From positions 1 to 16,449 of the forward strand of contig JAUWTE010000012.1 in assembly GCA_030609765.1 (NCBI GenBank): a stretch of 16,449 nucleotides of DNA, read 5' to 3'. A program made the position numbers and the translations under genes. This DNA is from Acidobacteriota bacterium. Lineage in GTDB: Bacteria; Acidobacteriota; UBA890. Below, piece after piece: positions 1-7,489 of the stretch. Within the stretch, counting starts at the first letter, position 1. Every line of letters begins with the position of its first letter. The notes under the pieces are model-generated. The model saw nothing but the letters and a program-made list of their open reading frames with translations, was not told the DNA's origin and did not search any database.

Positions 1-18
1 GATATCCATGCAAGCCTC

Positions 19-86
19 GGGGAGACAGGGGGGTAAGTTGGGAGGGCGGATGATACCTGATCGGGCGTGCCAGCGTCTCCCCTGTC
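19..86 (+). other. Leader segment with two mutually exclusive 8-bp pairings
   Basis: Upstream of the ClC gene, GGGGAGAC (19-26) can pair with GTCTCCCC (75-82), and the overlapping GACAGGGG (24-31) can pair with CCCCTGTC (79-86). Both stems are perfect but share bases, so only one can form at a time. This resembles a switchable RNA leader, but I recognise no known riboswitch consensus; in particular I do not see the fluoride (crcB) motif. It could instead be the 3' end of an upstream transcript. The segment holds no convincing ORF. Confidence 0.3.
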
Positions 87-141
87 GGAAGGGTTGCGGC
101 CAATACTTGCCGGCTCAGGTGTCTTGTCCACGTAGGGCGGA

Positions 142-175
142 GTGAAGGCTCTGGCGGGGCCAGCCCGGCCTTCAC
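142..175 (+). terminator. Strong stem-loop (terminator or leader structure)
   Basis: GTGAAGGC (142-149) pairs with GCCTTCAC (168-175). Inside it CTGGC (151-155) pairs with GCCAG (159-163) around a GGG loop, giving a two-tier hairpin. No U-tract follows, so an intrinsic terminator is not certain. It could end a gene lying before the window or be part of the 5' leader of the ClC operon. Positions 176-286 show no further gene or clear promoter. Confidence 0.4.
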
Positions 176-286
176 GCCTCCGTTGAGAAGTCCGGGTCAG
201 CCTGAGTTTCTCATCAGTTCGCCACTGCTGAGGCGGCAGACGAGCCGGGCGGCCCCCGGGGAGCTCCCAGGTGGAAACAGGAGGCG

Positions 287-2533
287 GTGAATTCGGGTAA
301 AATCGTGATATTCGCCGCGGGCACCAGGCGGTCGCGCAGTGGACACCATGGCGCCGAGATCGCCGAGGCCGCGCCGGTCAAATTCACCACCGTGCTGGAC
401 AACCTCGAGACTCCCCGTCCTTTCGCTGCCCGTCTGAGCTCGTTCGTCGAGCGCCGGCAGATCCCGGAAGAGCTCATCCTGGTCGGAACCGCTCTCGCCG
501 TCGGCCTGGCCACGGGAATCGGCGCCGTCATCTTCCGCTACTTGATCAGAGGCATCGGCTGGATCGGTTATGACTGGATTCCCAGAGTCACCGCGAGCTG
601 GGGACTGTTCTACGTCGTCATGGTGCCGGCCGTCGGTGGCCTTCTGGTTGGCTTGCTGGTTTATTTCTTCGCCCCCGAGGCCAAGGGACACGGCGTTCCC
701 GAGGTAATGGAGGCCGTGGCCATCCGTGGCGGTCGTATCCGCCCGGTCGTGGCGGTGGTCAAGTCTCTTGCCTCGTCGATCTGCATCGGCAGCGGCGGCT
801 CAGTCGGCCGAGAAGGACCGATCGTGCAGATCGGCTCGGCGATCGGCTCGACGATTGGCCAGTGGCTGAAGTTGTCGGAGGACCGTCTGGGTAGCCTGGT
901 CGCCTGCGGTGCCGCTGGCGGCATCGCTGCCACATTCAACGCCCCGATCGCCGGTGTCGTCTTTGCCCTCGAGGTTATCCTCGGGGGCCGCTTCGGAGTC
1001 CGGTACTTCAGCTCGGTCGTGGTTGCCGCTGTCTCCGCAAGTGTCGTGGGTCGTGTTGCATTTGGCGATGTGCCGGCTTTTTCGATTCCCTTCGAATACG
1101 GAATCAGAAGCCTCTGGGAGTACTTTTTCTACGCAGTGCTGGGGGTGCTCGCTGCGATCGTCGGAGTGCTCTTCGTCCGTACCTTGTACGGCGCCGAGGA
1201 CATCTTCGATCGTTGGGATACTCCGCCTGAATGGCTGAAACCTGCAATCGGCGGGGTCCTGCTTGGAGTGCTTGCACTGACCTACCCTCTGATTACCCCG
1301 GTTAGCTGGACTCACACGCCGCAGGTTTACAACGTTGGCTATGACATCATCGAAAGCGCCTTGTCCAGTGAAATGACCCTCGGGGTGCTCGCGGCCCTCG
1401 TGATTCTGAAGCTCCTGGCCACGAGCTTGACGCTCGGCTCGGGCGGCTCGGGCGGCATTTTTGCCCCCGCCCTGTTCATGGGCGCCATGCTGGGCGGCGC
1501 CTTCGAGATGGGGGCCAGCCGTTGGTTCCCCGACCTTCTCGCACCGGCCGGAGCCTACGCGTTGGTCGGTATGGCTGCCGTCTTCGCCGCCTCCGCCCAC
1601 GCTCCGATGACCGCCGTGCTCATTCTGTTCGAGCTGACCGGCGATTACCGCATCATCTTGCCTTTGATGCTGACGGTCGTAATCGCTACCCTGCTAGCTC
1701 AGCGCATGCTCGGCGGCGAGTCCATCTACACTATGAAGCTGACGCGCCGAGGTGTGCATCTGCATCGCGGCCGCGACGTGAATTTGCTGAGAGGTGTACG
1801 TGTGCACGAGGTGATGGCAGGCACGATAGAGACCGTGCCCTCGACGATTGAGATTTCCGAGCTCTCCGACTCGTTCGTTCGCACCCACCGCCGTGGCTTG
1901 CTTGTGCTCGATGAAGGAGGCCATCTCTGGGGCATCGTTACCGTCGGTGACCTCGATCGTGCGCTGGATGACGATCTGCCTCGCAGCACGACGGCTGCCG
2001 AGATCGGCACGACGTGGCCCCTTCTCAAGGTCGCCTATCCTCGCGAGACCATCGACGATGCTCTGGTACGGATGGGGACACATGGCGTCGGCCGCTTACC
2101 GGTCGTTGACCAGCACGACCCTCGCCGGCTCCTCGGGCTGATCCGTCGCGAGGACATCATGCGCGCCTACGATATTGCTCTGACACGCCGGGCCGAGATC
2201 GAAAACCGCGCCGAACGCATCGGTTTGGCGCACAATGACAGCGCTGGATTCGTCGAAGTTTTGCTGACGCCCGATGACGCGGCCGTAGATAGAACCGTGC
2301 TCGATCTCTCAGCGAGCTTGCCAAAGGACTGCGTACTGGTTTCAATCAACAGGAATGAGCGCGTCATCATCCCCCATGGGAACACCCTCCTGCGGATTGG
2401 CGATCGCATCACCGCCTTCGTCAGTCACGAGGACAACGAAGAATTCTGCCGCTCCATGCGTGGCCGGAAAGCGAGCTCAACACGTCGCCAGCGTCGACCT
2501 CAGTCGGCGCCGCGCCGACCCGAGGGACCATGA
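287..2533 (+). CDS. ClC-family chloride channel/transporter with CBS pair and RCK_C domain
   Basis: A 748-residue inner-membrane protein that should move chloride or a related anion. The ClC core fills about residues 60-490. It shows GHGVP (His135 replaces the Ser of the usual GSGIP), GREGP with the gating glutamate Glu176, GGIFAP around Phe392, and the conserved pore tyrosine Tyr481. The position equivalent to the internal proton glutamate (Glu203 of E. coli ClC-ec1) is Val230 in FALEV, as in animal ClC channels rather than antiporters. Two CBS domains follow (about 506-560 and 571-632), then a TrkA-C/RCK_C-like domain (about 656-728), so cytoplasmic ligand gating is likely. The start is GTG with an AGGAGG at 279-284, unusually close (2 nt). 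The next in-frame option, GTG 392, has no ribosome site. The stop overlaps the next gene. The family call is firm; the ion and the mechanism are inferred. Confidence 0.93.
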   Translation: MNSGKIVIFAAGTRRSRSGHHGAEIAEAAPVKFTTVLDNLETPRPFAARLSSFVERRQIPEELILVGTALAVGLATGIGAVIFRYLIRGIGWIGYDWIPRVTASWGLFYVVMVPAVGGLLVGLLVYFFAPEAKGHGVPEVMEAVAIRGGRIRPVVAVVKSLASSICIGSGGSVGREGPIVQIGSAIGSTIGQWLKLSEDRLGSLVACGAAGGIAATFNAPIAGVVFALEVILGGRFGVRYFSSVVVAAVSASVVGRVAFGDVPAFSIPFEYGIRSLWEYFFYAVLGVLAAIVGVLFVRTLYGAEDIFDRWDTPPEWLKPAIGGVLLGVLALTYPLITPVSWTHTPQVYNVGYDIIESALSSEMTLGVLAALVILKLLATSLTLGSGGSGGIFAPALFMGAMLGGAFEMGASRWFPDLLAPAGAYALVGMAAVFAASAHAPMTAVLILFELTGDYRIILPLMLTVVIATLLAQRMLGGESIYTMKLTRRGVHLHRGRDVNLLRGVRVHEVMAGTIETVPSTIEISELSDSFVRTHRRGLLVLDEGGHLWGIVTVGDLDRALDDDLPRSTTAAEIGTTWPLLKVAYPRETIDDALVRMGTHGVGRLPVVDQHDPRRLLGLIRREDIMRAYDIALTRRAEIENRAERIGLAHNDSAGFVEVLLTPDDAAVDRTVLDLSASLPKDCVLVSINRNERVIIPHGNTLLRIGDRITAFVSHEDNEEFCRSMRGRKASSTRRQRRPQSAPRRPEGP

Positions 2534-3363
2534 ACAAGATCCTCAATGAGTTGATCCAGCTTCAGGAACTCGAGTTCGCCCTTATGGAACAACGGCAGCT
2601 CGTTGACGAGAGCCGTCTTGCCGATCTCGAGAAATCGATCGCGACTTTGTTGGCGGGTCTCCCCGACGATATCGCGGCAGTGTATCGCCGCCTCAAGAGC
2701 CAGGGCCCACCCGTGATCGTCGCTGAGACCGATGGCAGGTGCTCGGCATGCGGAATGTCCCTGCCAACATCACAAGTGGGTGTGATCATCGCTGCCGAGA
2801 GCTTGCAGCGTTGTCAGAACTGCAACCGCATTCTCTACCACCTCGAGGAGGCGCCACGGCAGGCTCCCTCCGACCCGAGGCAGAAACGAGCGCAGGCCGG
2901 TGTGGCGCGATTCTCAGCGGTCGGTCTCATGCTTCCACGCCTCGAGGCTGACAACGGTCGAGACGCCATCGTCGAGCTCGCCGAGCTCATGGCCGCTCAA
3001 GGATTCGTGGAGAATCCCGAGCCCTTGGCCTCGGCCGCCCTGCGCCGCGAAGCCAGCGCGCCGACAGCGCTGGGCCATGGACTCGCGATTCCCCATGTGC
3101 GGGGAGTCGAGGGAGGCGGTTTGACATTCTCTCTCGGTCTGAAGCCCGACGGATTGAAGTTCGACCCGTCCGCCAAAGAGCCCGCCAACGTCGTCTTTTT
3201 CATGGTCATTCCAGCCGCAGCCAGTAGCTTCTATCTGCGGCTATTGGCCGGACTCATCGAGACCTTCCGGAAGGAGACCGCGCGCGCCAAGCTGCTCGCC
3301 TGCGAGACGCCTGAGAAGATGTGGAAGGTTCTTTCTAAGCTGACCGCCAAGACGATTCACTGA
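2530..3363 (+). CDS. Zinc-ribbon / PTS EIIA-like domain fusion protein
   Basis: A 277-residue cytoplasmic protein. Residues 1-60 are helical and probably coiled-coil. Residues 71-98 carry a four-cysteine zinc ribbon (C71, C74, C95, C98), like the zf-RING_7/C4 ribbon type. Residues 130-277 resemble a fructose/mannitol-type PTS EIIA domain, with the motif GLAIPHVR and a candidate phospho-accepting His189. No EIIB or EIIC sugar permease is nearby, so a regulatory rather than sugar-transport role is likely. Its ATG overlaps the ClC stop in an ATGA arrangement (2530-2533), which implies translational coupling and a shared job with the channel. Binding of EIIA to the CBS/RCK region of ClC is speculation. 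The EIIA call rests on the motif and length; whether the histidine is phosphorylated cannot be seen from sequence. Confidence 0.8.
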   Translation: MNKILNELIQLQELEFALMEQRQLVDESRLADLEKSIATLLAGLPDDIAAVYRRLKSQGPPVIVAETDGRCSACGMSLPTSQVGVIIAAESLQRCQNCNRILYHLEEAPRQAPSDPRQKRAQAGVARFSAVGLMLPRLEADNGRDAIVELAELMAAQGFVENPEPLASAALRREASAPTALGHGLAIPHVRGVEGGGLTFSLGLKPDGLKFDPSAKEPANVVFFMVIPAAASSFYLRLLAGLIETFRKETARAKLLACETPEKMWKVLSKLTAKTIH

Positions 3364-3392
3364 GAAATTCAGACGAAACAGAGAGGTGAAAT

Positions 3393-3734
3393 ATGGGCGA
3401 GATCAGCAGTGCGCTATTGATCGGCAAAAAGATTCTGGCCCGAGACGGACGCGAGTTGGGCCAAGTGGATTCCCTGATAGTGGACACCGAGACCTGGCAG
3501 GTGACGGCGCTCGGCACGAAGGTCGCTCGCGACAAGCTGGAGCAGCTCAATTTGAAGCGCAAGCTTGTCGGCTCCCAGAGCATCATCGTCCCCACCAGCG
3601 AGGTCGCGGCGGCCACCGACGCGGTCATACTCAAGGGCCTTCTGTCGGAGCTCTCCTTCAGCGGCGGCGTGCAGGGCAAAGACGACGACGGCAAGGACGA
3701 CGATGGCAAGCAGGACGCTGTTCCGGACCAGTGA
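3393..3734 (+). CDS. PRC-barrel domain protein
   Basis: A 113-residue cytoplasmic protein. Residues 1-85 fit a PRC-barrel: an opening strand with LIGKKILARDGRELGQV, then a VDSLIVDTETWQVTAL segment, and near the end a SIIVPTSEV strand. The C-terminal 20 residues are a low-complexity acidic tail with the repeat KDDDG twice. PRC-barrels occur in photosynthetic reaction-centre H subunits, RimM and many small proteins of unknown role, so no specific function is assigned. The ATG is preceded by GAGAGGTG (3381-3388) at good spacing. It starts 29 nt after the EIIA-like gene and is probably the last gene of the ClC operon. It converges on the ArsR gene with only 3 nt between the stops and no visible terminator. 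Confidence 0.85.
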   Translation: MGEISSALLIGKKILARDGRELGQVDSLIVDTETWQVTALGTKVARDKLEQLNLKRKLVGSQSIIVPTSEVAAATDAVILKGLLSELSFSGGVQGKDDDGKDDDGKQDAVPDQ

Positions 3735-3737
3735 TTT

Positions 3738-4064
3738 CTACTGCGACCCCGTAGCCTCGAGCTCCTCCTCGGCGCGCTCCTTGAGCACTTTGTCGATGCA
3801 CTCGAAGAAGTGGAGCACACAGGAGCTGCGGAGCGAGTAGTAGACCTGGGTGCCGCGCCGCTCGGCAACGACCGCCCCGGCGTTCTTCAGAATCGAGAGG
3901 TGCTTGGAAACGGTCGACACGTCGGCGCCAACGAGGTCGGTCAGGTCGTTGACGCAACGCTCCTCGCGGGCCAGCTCATCGATGATGAACAGGCGTGTCG
4001 GGTGGGCCAACGCCTTCAGCACATTGGCCTTCATATCGAAGCGGGATTGGAGCTCGGGTTCCAT
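3738..4064 (-). CDS. ArsR/SmtB-family winged-helix repressor
   Basis: A 108-residue DNA-binding repressor when read from ATG 4064. The ALAHPTRLFIIDEL helix, the recognition segment VSTVSKHLSILKNAG and the beta-wing RRGTQVYYSL are typical of the family. Three cysteines are present (C37 in ERCVNDL, C82 in SSCV, C89 in FEC). The canonical metal/arsenic site is ELCVCDL; here the second cysteine is Asn39, so a reduced thiol or altered metal sensor is possible. A longer reading from TTG 4103 is open, but it would put one copy of a promoter-region repeat into coding sequence. ATG 4034 is another option. The gene is divergent from the DJ-1/PfpI gene, its most likely target along with itself. Confidence 0.88.
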   Translation of the reverse strand: MEPELQSRFDMKANVLKALAHPTRLFIIDELAREERCVNDLTDLVGADVSTVSKHLSILKNAGAVVAERRGTQVYYSLRSSCVLHFFECIDKVLKERAEEELEATGSQ

Positions 4065-4081
4065 GCCTGGCTCGATTCCTG

Positions 4082-4122
4082 AATTGTATGGCTGACTGGC
4101 CAATTGTATATCTTGCTAGCAA
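4082..4122. promoter_or_regulatory. Candidate operator region between arsR-like and DJ-1/PfpI genes
   Basis: AATTGTAT occurs twice as a direct repeat (4082-4089 and 4102-4109), exactly 20 bp apart. Next to it is a perfect 10-bp palindrome, TTGCTAGCAA (4113-4122). On the minus strand each repeat contains TACAAT, a plausible -10 element. A small hairpin GCCGC-AAA-GCGGC lies at 4137-4149, and a TATAGT at 4164-4169 may be a -10 for the plus-strand gene. These elements sit where an ArsR-type protein would bind to control both genes. They are seen in the sequence; the binding is inferred. Confidence 0.45.
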
Positions 4123-4236
4123 ACAGAATAGCTTCCGCCGCAAAGCGGCCAGCACCGAGAAAGTATAGTTGAAAACGTGTTCCAATCGTCGCGGCAAGAG
4201 AATACGAAGCTCTTCCAGAGAACGGCAGGAGCAATG

Positions 4237-4848
4237 ATGGCAGGAATGAGATGGAGCGTTGGCATTCTGATCTTCGATGACGTCGAGGTCCTCGACTTCG
4301 CTGGCCCCTTCGAGGTCTTCTCGCGAACTCGGACCGAGCCCGGCTTGGCCTCACGGCGCTCCGACGAGGAAGCACCGTTCAACGTCTTCACGGTCGCCAA
4401 GAGCTACGATCCGGTTACTGCCACCGGTGGCCTCACGATCATGCCGCGTTGCTCCTTCATCGACGTTCCACCGATCGACCTGCTCGTCGTGCCGGGAGGT
4501 TTCGGCACTCGCCCGTTGTTGAACGACGAGGAGACGCTGAGCTGGATTCGCAAGGTGGCGGACTCCTCCCGTCTTACTATTTCTGTCTGTACCGGCTCTC
4601 TGCTGCTGGCCAAGGCCGGACTGCTGGAGGGCCGCCGCGCAACCACGCACTGGTCGGCTCTGGAGCAACTCGAGGCGCTGGAGGCCGGGGTAACGGTCGA
4701 GAGGGATGCACGATACGTCGACGACGGAATCATCAGCTCGGCGGGGGTTGCCGCCGGAATCGATATGGCTTTCTACGTTGTCGAGCGGCTATGCGGCCGA
4801 GAGATTGCCGATGAGACGGCTCACTACATCGATTATCCGCGCCGCTAG
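4237..4848 (+). CDS. DJ-1/PfpI-family protein, isocyanide hydratase-like
   Basis: A 203-residue cytoplasmic class I glutamine-amidotransferase-like protein. It has an N-terminal acidic motif with Glu17 and Asp20 (EVLDFAGPFEVF), a VVPGGFGTRPL loop, the nucleophile-elbow cysteine Cys118 in SVCTGSLLL, and GRRATTHW followed by a GVAAGIDMA helix. This combination matches the group containing cyclohexyl-isocyanide hydratase (InhA) and the amidase-like domain of GATase1-type AraC regulators. No AraC helix-turn-helix follows, so it is the stand-alone form. The true substrate is unknown. ATG 4237 was chosen because AGGAG at 4227-4231 is 5 nt upstream; ATG 4234 and GTG 4177 are also open. It is divergent from the ArsR-type gene and convergent with the kinase gene. 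Confidence 0.87.
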   Translation: MAGMRWSVGILIFDDVEVLDFAGPFEVFSRTRTEPGLASRRSDEEAPFNVFTVAKSYDPVTATGGLTIMPRCSFIDVPPIDLLVVPGGFGTRPLLNDEETLSWIRKVADSSRLTISVCTGSLLLAKAGLLEGRRATTHWSALEQLEALEAGVTVERDARYVDDGIISSAGVAAGIDMAFYVVERLCGREIADETAHYIDYPRR

Positions 4849-4869
4849 CCCGGGTTTCTCAGCGGGTCA

Positions 4870-7419
4870 CTAGCTCTCGTCGGCTTCGGTGAAACCGTCG
4901 ACAATTCGCAGCAAATCGTCGAGGTCGAAGGGCTTGAGCAGGAACGGCCGGTCCATGCGCTCGAGGATCTCGACCGTGTCGGGATTAGCGATGTCGCCCG
5001 AGATGACGATGACCTGCTCGGCGAGTGCTGGGCGGTTCTTCTTCAGCCACTCGTAGAGACCCTCCCCCGACAGATCCGGCATGCGCAGATCGACGATCAC
5101 ACTGTCGTATTCGCGTTCCTGGATCATACGCAACGCCGCCTTCCCGCTCTCCGCCTCGTCAACGTGATGCCCCCTCTTCGCCAGGAACCGCCTGGCGAGG
5201 CCACGCACCGACTGCTCGTCATCGACGACCAAGATTCGCAGGACCACGCGCGGGCCGGACTCCGGGCTGCCCTCTTTGTCGGCGGCTGCAGGTGCAGCGG
5301 GCATCGCACTCGTATCGGCCGGCAGCCGGGAAGCTCCGGCACGCGGCAGGTCGAGTGTGAAGGTCGTTTTCTCGTTGGGACGTGTCTCTACTCTCAGGTC
5401 GCCCTCGTGGGATTGAGCGATGCTGTAGCTCATGCTGAGCCCGAGGCCCGTGCCCTCACCGACTTCCCGTGTCGTGAAGAAGGGGTCGAAAATTCTCGGC
5501 AAGACATCCAGGGAAATTCCCGGCCCGTTGTCTGAAATTTCCACCGCCGCCCCGATGGTGCTCGGCCGCGTCACCACCGTGAGCAGACGCTCCCCTTCCG
5601 GCACGTCAGCGAGCGCTCTCTCCGCGTTCACCACGAGGTTCAGGAGGGCGCGCTCGATTTGTCCCGCGTCCGCCCATATATGAGTCAAGCCGTTCAACAA
5701 GTCGACATTGACCTTGATGCCGTGTGTCTCCTGCATGTACTGGCGACTGCGCAGGGCATCCCGCAGCAGAGCGTTCAGATCGACCGCCGTTCGCTTCCCC
5801 TCCTTGCGGCGAGCGAACACCAGCATGCGGTCGATGACCTCGCCGGCGCGCGAAGCCTGGCGCTCGATCACACGTACGTCCTCTCGGATGTCATCGGGGA
5901 GATCATCGTGCTCCTGCATTACCTGGGCAGCCAAGGCGATGGCAGCGAGCGGGTTGTTGATCTCGTGTGCGGCACCAGCGGCCAGGCCACCGAGAGCTGC
6001 CAGCCGTTCGGCTCGCTGCAACCTCTCAACGCCTTCACGGACCTCAGTTACGTCGCTCATGATGCCTATGATGCGGACAGCCTCGCCGCCTTCGTCGTGC
6101 TCGCAGAAGCCGCGGTCGTTGATCCGGCGCCAGGAACCGTTCGCGTGGCGGATGCGATAGTCCATCTCGAACCAGCCGCCGCGCCTGACGGCTTCGTCGA
6201 TAGCTTTTTGGATTCGTTCCCGGTCCTCCGTATGCATGAGCCCAAAAGCCTGCGTAGTGTTGGAATTCATCATGCTCTCGGCCGCGTAGCCGAAGATCTT
6301 GGCGATGTTGCCGCTGCGCTCCAGCTTGCCGGTCTTCGGATCCCACTCGTAGACCACTTCGCCGAGGGCCTGTACCACGGTCTCGTAGCGATGCTCCCAG
6401 GTGGAAACTTCCTGCGCCTGCCGTTCGGAGCCGAGTATGGCAATCGTCACTCGGGCAACGATCAGCAGCGCCAGCAGTCCCCACGCAATCCATTCGTTGC
6501 CACCGCTGTAGCCGCTGCCCAGCAGCTCTCTCATTAGCAGTGATAGCCCATACGCGATGATGATCGGCACGATGAGCGGCCGCAGAGGGCTCCAACGCGA
6601 TGTATAGGCGAGGCGCTCCTTCGGACTCATCGCCAGACGACTGCGCTCCGCACCTGCCGCGGCGATGATCAGCAGCGAGAAGACCCATACCGGTTCGAGC
6701 CAGCGAGTATGAGATCCGAAGACCAACTCGTAGGCGAAGACCATGCGCGCAACCGCTGCGGCAAACGAGCCGAAAACCACTAGCAGACGTGGCGACCCTC
6801 CGCCCATGGCACCGGGCGACATCAACACGCCGAGCGCGGCGACACCCAGAGCCAGGGACGCGACAACATTGGCGGTGCCGATTATCAAATCGACCGACTG
6901 GACCGTTTCGGGCACCAGCGGCAGGACCCGGAAGATCTCCCACGTCAGGGTGAGACCGATGGTGCCGATCAGCATCAGGTCGATGACGAGCTCTGCGCGC
7001 ACGCCCTGCCGGCCACCCGAGGAAACCTCTAGCACCAGGGCCGTGGCCATCAACGTGATCCAGGCACTGAATCCGACCTGGGCCATTCCCACGAAGACTT
7101 CATCAACGGTTAGCCCGAAGGCGAAGTGCTCGATGATCGAGGTCATCTGGCCGAGCAGGCCCATGACGGTGGCCGCGAACAGCAGCGTCCAGGCTACCTT
7201 CTCGCTCCCCTCGCTGACCTGGCGGGCTCTGTGCAGAGGCACCAGCGGCAGCATGAAGGCGGCGAGGTAGAGGAAATCCTTGAAGACCGTCAGAATACGG
7301 TTGGTCGGCGAGACCGGCAGCACGTAGGCCGCCACTGTAAGGAGTGCCAGGCCCAGGGCCAACCCGATAATGCGGCTCTGGCGCCCGTCAGTGGATTCGC
7401 CGTGAGAGGCTTCGCTCAT
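4870..7419 (-). CDS. Membrane-bound hybrid sensor histidine kinase (multi-TM, PAS, HisKA, HATPase, REC)
   Basis: An 849-residue inner-membrane kinase. About nine or ten hydrophobic segments fill residues 17-331, forming an input domain I do not recognise. A PAS domain follows (about 345-460) with the VVYEWDPKTGKLERSG and GSWRRINDRGF signatures. The HisKA dimerisation domain holds the phospho-accepting His485 in AAHEINNPLAAI. The HATPase domain has the N-box NLVVNAERAL, DNGPGIS, and the GTGLGLSMS ATP lid. A short Ala/Pro linker leads to a receiver domain with VVDDEQ, phospho-acceptor Asp777 in VDLRMPD, and the LLKPF lysine. There is no output domain and no adjacent regulator or HPt gene, so its partner is elsewhere. 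ATG 7419 is preferred over GTG 7434, although neither has a strong ribosome site. It is divergent from the M20 gene. Confidence 0.93.
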   Translation of the reverse strand: MSEASHGESTDGRQSRIIGLALGLALLTVAAYVLPVSPTNRILTVFKDFLYLAAFMLPLVPLHRARQVSEGSEKVAWTLLFAATVMGLLGQMTSIIEHFAFGLTVDEVFVGMAQVGFSAWITLMATALVLEVSSGGRQGVRAELVIDLMLIGTIGLTLTWEIFRVLPLVPETVQSVDLIIGTANVVASLALGVAALGVLMSPGAMGGGSPRLLVVFGSFAAAVARMVFAYELVFGSHTRWLEPVWVFSLLIIAAAGAERSRLAMSPKERLAYTSRWSPLRPLIVPIIIAYGLSLLMRELLGSGYSGGNEWIAWGLLALLIVARVTIAILGSERQAQEVSTWEHRYETVVQALGEVVYEWDPKTGKLERSGNIAKIFGYAAESMMNSNTTQAFGLMHTEDRERIQKAIDEAVRRGGWFEMDYRIRHANGSWRRINDRGFCEHDEGGEAVRIIGIMSDVTEVREGVERLQRAERLAALGGLAAGAAHEINNPLAAIALAAQVMQEHDDLPDDIREDVRVIERQASRAGEVIDRMLVFARRKEGKRTAVDLNALLRDALRSRQYMQETHGIKVNVDLLNGLTHIWADAGQIERALLNLVVNAERALADVPEGERLLTVVTRPSTIGAAVEISDNGPGISLDVLPRIFDPFFTTREVGEGTGLGLSMSYSIAQSHEGDLRVETRPNEKTTFTLDLPRAGASRLPADTSAMPAAPAAADKEGSPESGPRVVLRILVVDDEQSVRGLARRFLAKRGHHVDEAESGKAALRMIQEREYDSVIVDLRMPDLSGEGLYEWLKKNRPALAEQVIVISGDIANPDTVEILERMDRPFLLKPFDLDDLLRIVDGFTEADES

Positions 7420-7437
7420 GGTCCCAGTCAACACGTT

Positions 7438-7462
7438 CCACCATTGCTTTTCGCAACGGTGG
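7438..7462. promoter_or_regulatory. Inverted repeat in divergent promoter region
   Basis: CCACC-A-TTGC (7438-7447) pairs with GCAA-C-GGTGG (7453-7462), giving a stem of 5 plus 4 bp with one mismatch around TTTTC. It lies in the 70-bp gap between the divergent kinase and M20 starts, just upstream of the GGGAGG ribosome site (7474-7479). It could be an operator or a 5' UTR hairpin for the M20 mRNA. Confidence 0.35.
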
Positions 7463-7489
7463 CGAGCTTATTTGGGAGGTTGGTGGAAT

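Noticed and set aside
1..286. Fluoride riboswitch upstream of the ClC gene.
   Set aside because: The conserved crcB-motif sequences are not present, and the protein has the ordinary GREGP motif rather than features I associate with fluoride-specific ClCs.
800..1600. A minus-strand 266-codon frame opposite the ClC gene.
   Set aside because: It overlaps the signature ClC motifs on the plus strand and has no recognisable domain.
263..6408. GCTCCCAGGTGGAAAC is identical at 263-278 and 6393-6408.
   Set aside because: One copy is inside the kinase coding sequence and the other in the ClC leader; there is no shared context or flanking similarity, so chance in GC-rich DNA is most likely.
5659..6537. 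A long plus-strand open frame of 292 codons opposite the kinase gene.
   Set aside because: It is antisense to clear PAS and HisKA coding sequence, matches no family, and reflects high-GC open shadow frames.
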